Made by a program: the position numbers and the translations under genes
NCBI GenBank assembly: GCA_052078155.1
Contig: JBQJBP010000003.1
Coordinates: forward strand, 434,001-498,000
Reading direction: 5' to 3'
DNA: 64,000 bases
From: CAXBMB01 sp052078155
Lineage (GTDB): Bacteria; Pseudomonadota; Alphaproteobacteria; Kiloniellales; DSM-21159
Notes under the pieces: generated by a model
What the model was told of the DNA's origin: nothing
The model's database searches: none
The model's input: the letters and a program-made list of their open reading frames with translations, nothing else
Shown: positions 27,981-36,058 of the stretch, piece by piece
Layout: each line of letters starts with the position of its first letter
How positions within the stretch are numbered: position 1 is the first letter of the stretch

Positions 27981-29144
27981 TCACCCTTCGTCATCGCCGT
28001 CCAGCGCCTCCATCCAGCTCTGCGTCGAGACCCGCAAACGTTCACACAACAGCAGAGACAGATTGTAAAGCACAGGGGCGATGATCTCAGGTCGGCTTTT
28101 CAGGGCCCGTTGAAGAACATCCCGGGTCAGGACAAGCAGTTCCAGATCGCTTTGCGCCACCACCTCGGCACTGCGTTCACGCGCGCCGATCAACCCCATC
28201 TCACCAAACAGATCGCCAGTGCCAAAGACGGCCACCGAAACCTTGCGGTCCTTTGCCTGGGCAAAAACCTCCGCCAGCCCGGACAGGATGACAAACATCT
28301 CCTCCCCATAGTCTCCGGGGCGAATGAGGGTCTGACCGGCGCTGTAGCTCATCACAGCCCCGCTCTTCAGCAGGATCTGCACCTGGTCTTCCGTCAATCC
28401 GTCAAACAGAGGCACGGCCTGGTTGGGCGGGCTGGAAAGCTTGTCTCCAAGCAAATTCCAGAAATCCTCTCCTTTGAGCGCCCGGCGATTGATGAATGCT
28501 TCATGCTCGGGAAAACTGCCGTTAAACCAATGCCGGGCAGTCGGGTCACTGTCATAGTTCCGGGCCACCCTGACCAACGGAGAGCGCACAGCCCGCAAAT
28601 GCTCCAGGTCTTCTGTCAGCAACAACATGGGGATGCGGTAACCGGCAGCCGGATTGACGAAGCCATCTGCATAGCGTCGGTAACCGAGTTGTTCATAAAG
28701 TGCGATCAGAGACGGCGCGCAGTGCAGGTAGTCCACCCAGACACCCGTGTCACGCATGTACTGAAACGCCCGGGCCACCAGCTGTCCCAGAACCGGAGAA
28801 TGCCGCCAGGCCGGATCCACCGCCAGACGGTTGGATACGGTCACCCGGGATAAAGGCACGTCAGCTGTCAGCTTATCCCAGCGGTACATCTGGGCCCAGC
28901 CCGCCCCCTGGACGGCCTGGTCTCCATGGCAGGTTCTCAAGGTGGCCACCACCTGGCCGCCTGACTCAATGTAAAAGAGGACAGCACCCTCATCCTCCGG
29001 CTCGATCATCTGACTGAGGGAATGGGTCGTTTCATCAACGTTCTGCCCCAGTTCATCGACAAAGACCCGGTACCGCAGGCGATAGTTCTCCTGCCGTTCC
29101 TCTTCCGTCTCCGCCATTCGAATGATTGCTTTGCCGTCCGTCAT
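27981..29144 (-). CDS. GNAT acyltransferase fused to a cyclic-nucleotide-binding domain
   Basis: Two-domain cytoplasmic protein of 387 residues. Residues about 8-180 resemble GNAT or autoinducer-synthase-like acyltransferases: RYRVFVDELG, then GGQVVATLRTCHG, then a conserved LAVDPAWRHSPVLGQLVARA acyl-CoA loop region and LYEQLGYRRYADGF. Residues about 245-370 form a Crp-type cNMP domain with the phosphate-binding cassette FGEMGLIGARERSAEV, in which the Gly-Glu and Arg-Ser-Ala needed for nucleotide binding are present. There is no DNA-binding domain. Mycobacterial PatA has the same two domains in reverse order and is cAMP-activated, so allosteric control is likely (inference). It sits between DUF1622 and membrane-protein genes in one operon. 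Confidence 0.85.
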   Translation of the reverse strand: MTDGKAIIRMAETEEERQENYRLRYRVFVDELGQNVDETTHSLSQMIEPEDEGAVLFYIESGGQVVATLRTCHGDQAVQGAGWAQMYRWDKLTADVPLSRVTVSNRLAVDPAWRHSPVLGQLVARAFQYMRDTGVWVDYLHCAPSLIALYEQLGYRRYADGFVNPAAGYRIPMLLLTEDLEHLRAVRSPLVRVARNYDSDPTARHWFNGSFPEHEAFINRRALKGEDFWNLLGDKLSSPPNQAVPLFDGLTEDQVQILLKSGAVMSYSAGQTLIRPGDYGEEMFVILSGLAEVFAQAKDRKVSVAVFGTGDLFGEMGLIGARERSAEVVAQSDLELLVLTRDVLQRALKSRPEIIAPVLYNLSLLLCERLRVSTQSWMEALDGDDEG

Positions 29145-29171
29145 CCAACGCCCCCCTGCTTCCGGCCATCG

Positions 29172-29540
29172 CTACTTTTCAGCGTCCTTGCGCAAGGCCT
29201 CAATTCGGGAGATTTCGTGATCCAGAAAATAGGCCAGCGTCACACGGATAATCACGATGCCACCCAAAAACAAAATCTCATCCAGATTGCGATGCACAAT
29301 GCTGTGCAGAATGTCAGAGACGATCAGGATCTCCAGCGCCACCAGAATCCAGCGCCCCAGAGCCACGCGAAACTGCCGAACCATCGGCCCGGCCAGCGCA
29401 TCGGCAAAAGGCAGGTCGTTGTCCCTGGCACCGCGGGCCACCATAAAAATCGAAAAAACCAGGCCAAAGAGCAAGACCAGCACGGCAAGCCCGTCTATCA
29501 GATTGGCCACCCATTCAATTTTTAAAAGCAGTGCATCCAT
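29172..29540 (-). CDS. DUF1622 family membrane protein
   Basis: Small membrane protein of 122 residues with three predicted helices. The DUF1622 pattern is clear: a first helix (LIDGLAVLVLLFGLVFSIFM), then LGRWILVALEILIVSDILHS, then LGGIVIIRVTLAYFLDHEIS. The function of the family is unknown. I chose the ATG at 29540 (MDALLLKIEW); an upstream ATG at 29555 would add five residues. It is the first gene of a minus-strand unit with the GNAT-cNMP gene (27-base gap) and the polytopic membrane protein. Confidence 0.82.
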   Translation of the reverse strand: MDALLLKIEWVANLIDGLAVLVLLFGLVFSIFMVARGARDNDLPFADALAGPMVRQFRVALGRWILVALEILIVSDILHSIVHRNLDEILFLGGIVIIRVTLAYFLDHEISRIEALRKDAEK

Positions 29541-29555
29541 CGCCGCATTTCCCAA

Positions 29556-29932
29556 ACCGCTGTGTCTTTCCGGATAGGAGTCTCCTCTCTCAGTTTGGCA
29601 GACTTCCTTCCTAGAGTCTTATCGTTCTTTCCTGCCGAGGACGGTGAACAGGCAGCAAAAATGGCTCCACCTCTCTTCAGTCATCAGAAAGGTGTCGGGC
29701 CAGGGGCGCGTTCAAAGCAATTTGTCTTCAATCGGTTACTTACCAGCGTGCCAGAAGCCAAACTCGACACCTTGTTCTTACGTTCTGCCAAATCTCTGTT
29801 CCATCCGCAGCAACAGGACCGCCACCCTTGTCCTTTTGGAACAAATGCTGCGCTTAGAAACGGACCTTTATGACTTGTGTTCCGCAAAGAGGCGCTCAAT
29901 ATCAAGTCAAAGTGCAACCATGAGAGACGGCC
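29556..29932. other. Divergent intergenic region
   Basis: Lies between the DUF1622 operon and the yghU-like gene and should hold both promoters. The open frames within (for example 29562-29873 plus) lack ribosome sites and have unnatural composition. I saw no clear operator. Confidence 0.35.
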
Positions 29933-30784
29933 ATGACAGACGACAGCAGCTATACGCCCCCTAAGGTTTGGACGTGGAACAGTGAAAACGGTGGAAACTG
30001 GTCCAAGATCAACCGCCCGACCGCCGGTGCCACCCACGAAGCCGAGCTGCCACACGGCAATCACCCCCTACAGCTCCACTCCCTTGGCACCCCCAATGGC
30101 CAGAAGGTCACCATCATGCTGGAGGAACTGCTGGCGGCTGGTGAAACGGGAGCGGAGTACGATGCCTACTTCATCGACATCAGCGAAGGGCAGCAGTTCT
30201 CTTCTGGCTTTGTTGAGCTCAACCCCAACTCAAAGATCCCGGTTCTGCATGACACAGACCGCGGTGTGAGGGTTTTCGAAACCAGCTCCATTCTTTTGTA
30301 CCTGGCGGAGAAATTCGGCCACTTCCTGCCCAGCGATCCTGTGCGCCGGACGGAAGTTCTGAACTGGCTGTTCTGGTCACACGGCGCCATTCCCTTCCTG
30401 GGAGGCGGCTTCGGGCACTTCTACGCCTATGCGCCGATCAAGATCGAGTACGCCATTGACCGTTACGCCATGGAAGCCAAGCGCCATCTGGACCTGCTGG
30501 ACAAGGAACTGGCGAAGAAACCCTTCCTGGCTGGCGATAGCTTCAGCATTGCCGACATCGCCGCCTGGCCCTGGTACGGCAACCTGGTGCGCGGAAAACT
30601 CTACAATGCCGCCGAGTTCCTGCAGGTCGAGGACTACAAGAATGTCTGCCGCTGGGCCGAAGATATTGCCCAACGTCCTGCCGTTCAGCGTGGCCAGCGG
30701 GTCAACCGGTCCTGGGGAGATGAAGCAGAACAGCTGCGCGAACGTCACGATGCTTCTGACTTTGACCGGGTTCCGGCGGAGTAA
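29933..30784 (+). CDS. yghU: YghU-like glutathione-dependent disulfide-bond oxidoreductase
   Basis: GST-superfamily Nu-class protein of 283 residues. Members use two glutathiones and show disulfide-bond reductase and organic peroxide reductase activity. The extended N-terminus (YTPPKVWTWNSENGGNWSKI followed by NRPTAGATHE) is diagnostic of YghU/YfcG relatives. LHSLGTPNGQKVTIMLEELL starts the thioredoxin domain, and NPNSKIPVLHD and FETSSILLYLAEKFG bind glutathione. The C-terminal domain has the FSIADIAAWPWY motif. It is followed by a strong terminator and appears monocistronic. Confidence 0.94.
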   Translation: MTDDSSYTPPKVWTWNSENGGNWSKINRPTAGATHEAELPHGNHPLQLHSLGTPNGQKVTIMLEELLAAGETGAEYDAYFIDISEGQQFSSGFVELNPNSKIPVLHDTDRGVRVFETSSILLYLAEKFGHFLPSDPVRRTEVLNWLFWSHGAIPFLGGGFGHFYAYAPIKIEYAIDRYAMEAKRHLDLLDKELAKKPFLAGDSFSIADIAAWPWYGNLVRGKLYNAAEFLQVEDYKNVCRWAEDIAQRPAVQRGQRVNRSWGDEAEQLRERHDASDFDRVPAE

Positions 30785-30877
30785 AGCGCTCAGAAGCTGA
30801 TTACGCAAAACCCGGTAAAGCGCGGGAAATGAGTTTCCCCGTTTTGATGAACCAGTTCATTTTGACGGGCCAATATG

Positions 30878-30917
30878 AGGGCGGTGAGTGTTTGTGAAAT
30901 GCTCACCGCCCTTTTTT
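30878..30917 (+). terminator. Strong rho-independent terminator
   Basis: GGGCGGTGAG and CTCACCGCCC form a perfect 10-bp stem with a 13-base loop and six T. It ends the yghU transcript and isolates the radical SAM cassette downstream. Confidence 0.92.
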
Positions 30918-30966
30918 GTGCATCACCTTGGCTGACCAAAGACTCCCGCTGACGGCCTTAAAGGTC

Positions 30967-31152
30967 ATGCGGCACGCCCAAGTAAACCAGCGTCCTCCCG
31001 GCCCCCCTTGTCACCTGTTCCACACCTCGGTTGCTGGTAAACAATTCCCTAAGATTACCGAGAATTTTGTATACAAGCGCTTCGACAATGCTAAAAATAG
31101 AGACTGTCCAAGAACAGGCTGTACTGATCCAATTGTCCGGCCTCATTGTTAG
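30967..31152 (+). CDS. Possible small Cys-containing peptide gene upstream of the radical SAM gene
   Basis: A 61-residue open frame starting at an ATG ends in DCPRTGCTDPIVRPHC, with four Cys in total. An AAAGG lies only two to three bases before the ATG, which is too close for a good ribosome site. A second tiny frame (31088-31201, 37 residues) overlaps the radical SAM start. Radical SAM enzymes that modify peptides often have such precursors upstream, but there is no leader-like or repeated core motif. This is a weak candidate and may not be translated. Confidence 0.2.
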   Translation: MRHAQVNQRPPGPPCHLFHTSVAGKQFPKITENFVYKRFDNAKNRDCPRTGCTDPIVRPHC

Positions 31153-31170
31153 AAGTCAGATAGTTAACCC

Positions 31171-32331
31171 ATGCAGTCCACCGACGCGCTTCTCATTCTA
31201 AAGCACATTAAGGCTCGCGTTGCGTCGCGCCCGGATTTTCCAGAACGCTATCAGCTAGCCAGAAAGATCATCCGGTGCTTTTCCAAGTCCTCCTTTTATG
31301 AGGTCAGCACCCGCTGCAACCTCTTCTGTGAGGGCTGTTACTACTATGAAAGCGATGGTTTTGATCCCACGCTGGAAGAAGGGGCAGATCAGGAGTGGGT
31401 TGACTTCTTCAAAGCAGAAGCGGCGCGCGGCGTCACCATGGGCTACTTTGTCGGCGCGGAACCCGCGCTGGAGCAAAAGCGACTGGTTGCCGCATCGGGC
31501 CTGATTCCCCACGGCAACATCGGAACCAACGGCACGAAACGCATTACCGATGAAGTGAACTTCCGCATTGAAATTTCCATGTGGGGTGACGAAGCAACCG
31601 ACACCAAACTGCGGGGCGCGCCGGTCATTCGCAAAGCGCTGCGAAACTACGAAGACGACCCACGTGCCATTGTGCTGGCAACTCTGTCCCGCTGGAACAT
31701 TGATCAGATTCCAGACATTGCCGCCCTGTGCAGTGATCACAACATCCCTGTGACCTTCAACATCTTCTCACCAACAACCAGTTACCTGAGAAAGATCAGG
31801 GCTGACCAGGAACACGACAAGAAGTTCTTCCGGCTTGCCGATTCCAGCGACTCGCCCATGTTCAGGGATGAGGATCTGCCGTATCTGCGCGACGCTGTTG
31901 ACCGCGCAATCGATGATTTCCCTGACACGGTGATCTTCTCCAAATCCTACAACAAGTGGATGACCAAGCCCGGGCCGTTGTACGAACTGGATGAAAACGG
32001 AGTGGCGCAGAACTGCAGCAGCCGCATTCTCGCCCCCCTCACCTATCACAAGGCCAACCGGGTTCAGACCCCGGTAAAGTGCTGCACCTCTGATGTGGAC
32101 TGCTCTCAATGCCGCATGTACAGCGGTGGCTGGTCCAGCAGACTGAGCCCGAAACTGGCCGATGTGGCCACGGATGAGGCTTTTGATGACTGGCTTGGCG
32201 TTATGGACACATTGGGTCAGATCTTCCTGCTTCCAGAGACCTACACCAAATTTCACGCCACATCATTTAAACGAAAAGAACCGACAATTGACGATAGAAA
32301 GCCGAGTGGACAGCTTCATGCGGTAGGCTAG
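31171..32331 (+). CDS. Radical SAM protein with C-terminal cysteine cluster
   Basis: Radical SAM enzyme of 386 residues. The [4Fe-4S]-SAM motif is C49-x3-C53-x2-C56 (CNLFCEGC), preceded by FYEVSTRCN. GAEP (95-98) replaces the common GGEP motif. Other conserved-looking pieces are IGTNGTKRI and RIEISMWGDE. The C-terminal part contains C282 and a dense C304, C305, C311, C314 cluster (KCCTSDVDCSQC), which suggests a SPASM-like auxiliary iron-sulfur cluster. The substrate is unknown. The ATG has no clear ribosome site. The TAG stop lies at the junction with repeat copy C. The gene is followed on the same strand by P450 and TPR genes, suggesting a joint modification pathway (inference). Confidence 0.85.
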   Translation: MQSTDALLILKHIKARVASRPDFPERYQLARKIIRCFSKSSFYEVSTRCNLFCEGCYYYESDGFDPTLEEGADQEWVDFFKAEAARGVTMGYFVGAEPALEQKRLVAASGLIPHGNIGTNGTKRITDEVNFRIEISMWGDEATDTKLRGAPVIRKALRNYEDDPRAIVLATLSRWNIDQIPDIAALCSDHNIPVTFNIFSPTTSYLRKIRADQEHDKKFFRLADSSDSPMFRDEDLPYLRDAVDRAIDDFPDTVIFSKSYNKWMTKPGPLYELDENGVAQNCSSRILAPLTYHKANRVQTPVKCCTSDVDCSQCRMYSGGWSSRLSPKLADVATDEAFDDWLGVMDTLGQIFLLPETYTKFHATSFKRKEPTIDDRKPSGQLHAVG

Positions 32332-32468
32332 GGCATGATCGGTTTAGTTAGCAGCGCTTCACGCTAGGAACTAAACCGTGAATCATGCTCTGACCGGTTG
32401 AAAAAAGACAAAATCACGATCTAAGCGTTATCACGAAGTGATTCCACTTAACCCGATTTGTCTCTACA
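32328..32468. repeat. MITE-like palindromic element (copy C)
   Basis: Starts CTA-GGGCATGATCGG at the radical SAM stop codon and ends CGATTTGTCTC-TA. The left half folds into a nearly perfect hairpin: CGGTTTAGTT pairs with AACTAAACCG around a GCGCTTCACGC loop, and GGGCATGAT pairs with ATCATGCTCT further out. It separates the radical SAM gene from the P450 gene. It is the same element as at 6496-6630. Confidence 0.8.
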
Positions 32469-32519
32469 GCTGACAGCAATGAAACGGCACTTGGCATTGA
32501 ATTGAGGCCGCACGAATTC

Positions 32520-33815
32520 ATGATTTTTGTCCCCTCCCTTGATCTTCCAGAAGAAAAGATCTTTGAGAAAGCGTCTCGCTTCATTGTCGTTCGCGCGCCT
32601 GAGAAGGCCTGGCCAAAAGCGATACTGAACGATTCCTTCATTCGCGGTGACCAGCAAGGGCGCCCCTATGTTCTGATCTCTGATCCGCAGATGACCCGGG
32701 ACGTTCTGATGGACAAGGGAGAGCGCTTTGTTCGCTGGGAGCACTTGAACAAAGTCTCCACACGCGAACTGGGCAAAGACAACATGGTCCTGGCGGAAGG
32801 GCCGCATTCAAAAAAACTCCGGCGCGCTGTGCTGCCCCTGCTTGCGTCTTCTCAGTACCAGCGGCTGATTGATTTGTGCCAGAGCAGCGTCGGTCATTTC
32901 GTCCATCCCAGCGAAACAAACGGACACCACTTCAGTCCTCTGCAATGCTACAGCCAGGTCTCGCTGGATGTGATCTGGCGGCAGATCTTCGGACACGGCC
33001 CGGACCAGCCCCCCCATCCCCTGGTGCTGGATTTTGCAGACCAGCTGGAAGAACTGCGCCAGCCCGGTCGCGATGCCATTTCTCTGGTCGGTATTCTCAA
33101 GCGGCTTGTGGAAACCGCCCAGTTTGAATCAACAGGCGATCAGCTGACCGGCAACAATCCCTTCAAACAGCTCACACTTGATGGGGAGTCCGGCGACAAA
33201 GCCCTGACACGACAGGAAGCCATCGACAACCTTCTGACCATGGTCATCGGCGGCTACGAAACCACCGTCAATGTGCTTTCTTTTGCCACCTGGTTTCTGG
33301 GGCAGGACCCGGAATTGCAGGAACAGGTCCATGCAGAGCTGGATGAAGTCACCGGGGGCGCCCCTTTCGACGTGGAGCAAACCCAGAAGCTCAAGCTGCT
33401 GGGGGCCGTTGTTAACGAAACCATGCGCCTGATCTCGCCGGTCTATTCCAGTGCCTATGTGACCATGGGAGAACAGACTCTGGGAGGCCATAAACTGGCC
33501 CCCGATACGGTCATCATACTGGCTTACTATGCCCTGCACCGGAACAGTCAGGTCTGGCCCAATCCCGAAACCTTTGATGTCAGTCGCTGGGAGTCAGGCA
33601 TCCCGCGTGATTTCTCTTTTGTTCCCTTTGGCGCAGGCGCCAGAGGTTGCATTGGCATCAACAGCAACATCTACGAACTCAAGGCGATCATGGCCGCTGT
33701 GCTGCAGCGCTACAGGATCGAAACCCACAATGCGGCGGACATGGAACTCTTCACACAGATCTATTCCTCAACCGGGCCAAAGCACGACATGCAGATTGAT
33801 CTGCATCTTCGCTGA
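32520..33815 (+). CDS. Cytochrome P450
   Basis: Soluble bacterial P450 of about 431 residues. The oxygen-activating I-helix motif appears as VIGGYETTVN, the ExxR pair as ETMR in the K helix, and the haem-binding loop as FGAGARGCIG with the axial ligand Cys377 (numbered from the ATG at 32520). The Asp or Glu plus Thr pair needed for oxygen activation is present as Glu-Thr-Thr. There is no membrane anchor. The start is ATG 32520 with GAGG upstream; a TTG at 32502 is also open. No ferredoxin or reductase gene is adjacent. The substrate is unknown; the neighbours suggest oxidation of the product of the radical SAM step (inference). Confidence 0.93.
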   Translation: MIFVPSLDLPEEKIFEKASRFIVVRAPEKAWPKAILNDSFIRGDQQGRPYVLISDPQMTRDVLMDKGERFVRWEHLNKVSTRELGKDNMVLAEGPHSKKLRRAVLPLLASSQYQRLIDLCQSSVGHFVHPSETNGHHFSPLQCYSQVSLDVIWRQIFGHGPDQPPHPLVLDFADQLEELRQPGRDAISLVGILKRLVETAQFESTGDQLTGNNPFKQLTLDGESGDKALTRQEAIDNLLTMVIGGYETTVNVLSFATWFLGQDPELQEQVHAELDEVTGGAPFDVEQTQKLKLLGAVVNETMRLISPVYSSAYVTMGEQTLGGHKLAPDTVIILAYYALHRNSQVWPNPETFDVSRWESGIPRDFSFVPFGAGARGCIGINSNIYELKAIMAAVLQRYRIETHNAADMELFTQIYSSTGPKHDMQIDLHLR

Positions 33816-33880
33816 TCCGGCCCTCGCGGCCTGACGTTCAATCCCAAAGCAATCCCTCAGATACGCCTGTCGGTGACCCT

Positions 33881-35872
33881 GTGAACAACCCTATCGATCG
33901 ATTTGCCCTGCTTGTAAAAAAAGCCAATGAAGAAGAGGCACGCAGCTTAAAGCGTGGCATTCGTGCCTGGTCGTACATTGCCAAAGAGTATCCACAAAGG
34001 CTGGTCGGGCACGGCAGGCTCGGCTGGTGCTACACCCACTTAGGTGATCTGGATTCAGCGCAGGCCAGTTTTGAAACCCTGCTGTCCCTTAACCCCAAAC
34101 ATGTAGGCGCCTTGCGGGGCCTCAGCGGCGTTATGATCGCCAAGGGCAACCCCGAAGCTGCGCTGGCCATTCTGAACGACATCGACACTCCTGACTCCGA
34201 GCAAGACAGGTTCCACGTTTTCCGCTCAAAGCTGGCCTGTCTGAAAGAACTGGGGCGAAAAGACGACGCCCTGACGCTGATCCGGGAGCAGTTAGACGAT
34301 GACCCGGAAGACCGGCGACTGGTTCAGACCGGGATCGATTTCGCCAGAGGACTGGGCTTCTTTGATGAAGCCAGAGAAATCGCCCTGAAAATCCTGACGC
34401 TGGACCCCGCCAGAACCTCCATGCGCCTGAACACCGCCATGGGGTGCCTGGACGGCGGAGATTTTGCTTTGGCTCTGGAAATCCTGGAGGGGACCGTCCC
34501 GACCGACAAAAGGAACCCGGACATCCTGGTCGCCAAAGGTCGGGGATTTCTGGGCCTGGATCGTTACGAAGACGCCCACAATGTTCTGTGCGAAGCTCTG
34601 GAACAAAATCCTCAGCTGGAGGCCGCCTGCCGACTGCTCTGTCGGATCGGAGTGGTTATCAAGCAGCCGGAACGGGCTCTGGAAGTCCTGGACCGCTTGG
34701 GGACAGGCTGGAAATCTGATCCGGAACTGGCCCGCATTTATCTCTCCACCCTGGCCGATGCCGGCAAAATTCTGCCTGAATGTTTCATGGATCCGGACAT
34801 CCTGCGCATGGCCGAAACCCATGCAGAACTTGGCAACATGATTGTTATGTATCTGCTGGCACCTTTTCGCGAATTTGAAACTGCGGATCACCTCAGCCTG
34901 AAAGTCTTTGAAAACCTTCCCGGCAATCTCAAAGCCATGCAGACCCGTGCTCTCTTTCTAAATGCTGCGGGCAGGTTTGACGAAGCCGATATGATCGACA
35001 TGCGCGCACTGGTCAGGGAGCAGTTTCCCAAGACCCTGCGCGACCTGGCCAATGAAACCGAGGTCAAAAGAAACAAGGACCTGGAGCAAAGTTATCAGGC
35101 GTGCCTGCCCATCGCCTGGCAACTGGCAGACCAGAAACGCTATTCCCATGAAGAATGGCTGAAAAAGGCCATAGACTCGACAAATCGGGCAAACCTGCTG
35201 TTCAAGGTGCTGCAGTGTGATCCCCAGTCAAAAGAAACGGCTTTTGACCTGATTGACGAAGAGCAGAAAGCAAAGGTTCGCAAGTACTTTCCCGAAGGTC
35301 AGCCCGCCATCATTGTCGGTTTTCATGATAACTTTCCAACACCCGTCGCCCTCAGGCCCGTGATCCCCACCTACCACTACACCTCTCACTGGCATGGCGG
35401 CTCTGACAACGGCAACCTCAACGGTTACGAGCGGGTTATTGACGGCTTTGAAGCCGGCAACATGGTCAAGGATCTCAAAGCAGCCCTTCAGGCCGGAAAT
35501 GTTGTTGGCGTCGCCATCGACATCTCCATGAAAGCTTCATCTCCCACCTCCAGGGTCAGAGAGCGCTTTGACATCAATCTGGCCGGACGAAACATCAGCT
35601 TCAGAACCCCCTTGTCCTATCTGGTTCGTCAGACCGGCTTGCCCTGTTATTCTGTCAGGACCTGTTTTCGGGATGGGAAGATCATTCTCGACATTCACGA
35701 GATGCCCAGGCCTGTCAAAGGGGAAGGCATGGCAAGCTGGAATGCCCGCTGGCAACAGGGCATCAAAAGGGAGCTGGAAAAGTACCTGAGTTCAGACCCG
35801 GATCTTCTGAACCTGATCTCGCCCATCTGGCGCAGCCTCGTCAACATCAAGCCGGCCTCCCCTCAGGAGTAA
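33881..35872 (+). CDS. TPR-repeat protein with acyltransferase-like C-terminal domain
   Basis: Protein of 663 residues with no signal peptide. Residues about 40-450 are helical repeats of TPR type, for example GHGRLGWCYTHLGDLDSAQA followed by SFETLLSLNP, and GRGFLGLDRYEDAHNVLCEA. Residues about 465-655 differ: AIIVGFHDNFPTP, GNVVGVAIDIS, SFRTPLSYLVRQTGLPCYSV and DGKIILDIHEMPRP resemble the order of motifs in HtrB/LpxL-type lysophospholipid acyltransferases. The His is followed by DNFPT, not the catalytic H-x4-D/E, so activity is uncertain. The gene begins 65 bases after the P450 stop. A scaffold or acyl-transfer role in the same pathway is inference. Confidence 0.7.
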   Translation: MNNPIDRFALLVKKANEEEARSLKRGIRAWSYIAKEYPQRLVGHGRLGWCYTHLGDLDSAQASFETLLSLNPKHVGALRGLSGVMIAKGNPEAALAILNDIDTPDSEQDRFHVFRSKLACLKELGRKDDALTLIREQLDDDPEDRRLVQTGIDFARGLGFFDEAREIALKILTLDPARTSMRLNTAMGCLDGGDFALALEILEGTVPTDKRNPDILVAKGRGFLGLDRYEDAHNVLCEALEQNPQLEAACRLLCRIGVVIKQPERALEVLDRLGTGWKSDPELARIYLSTLADAGKILPECFMDPDILRMAETHAELGNMIVMYLLAPFREFETADHLSLKVFENLPGNLKAMQTRALFLNAAGRFDEADMIDMRALVREQFPKTLRDLANETEVKRNKDLEQSYQACLPIAWQLADQKRYSHEEWLKKAIDSTNRANLLFKVLQCDPQSKETAFDLIDEEQKAKVRKYFPEGQPAIIVGFHDNFPTPVALRPVIPTYHYTSHWHGGSDNGNLNGYERVIDGFEAGNMVKDLKAALQAGNVVGVAIDISMKASSPTSRVRERFDINLAGRNISFRTPLSYLVRQTGLPCYSVRTCFRDGKIILDIHEMPRPVKGEGMASWNARWQQGIKRELEKYLSSDPDLLNLISPIWRSLVNIKPASPQE

Positions 35873-36058
35873 CCAGGGATCGTCTGGCGGCGATGCCCCT
35901 GCCCGCCTGACTGGACTTCAGACAGATGAGACCTGCCGATAAGGCGTCATTGTGCCGACTTCTAATTGAAAGCAGATTGAGAGTAAGCTCATCACAGGAA
36001 GCAGGCGTTTCAAACCCGAAAGAGTCCTGTGACCTCCAGCAAATTCCTGGAGCAGACA

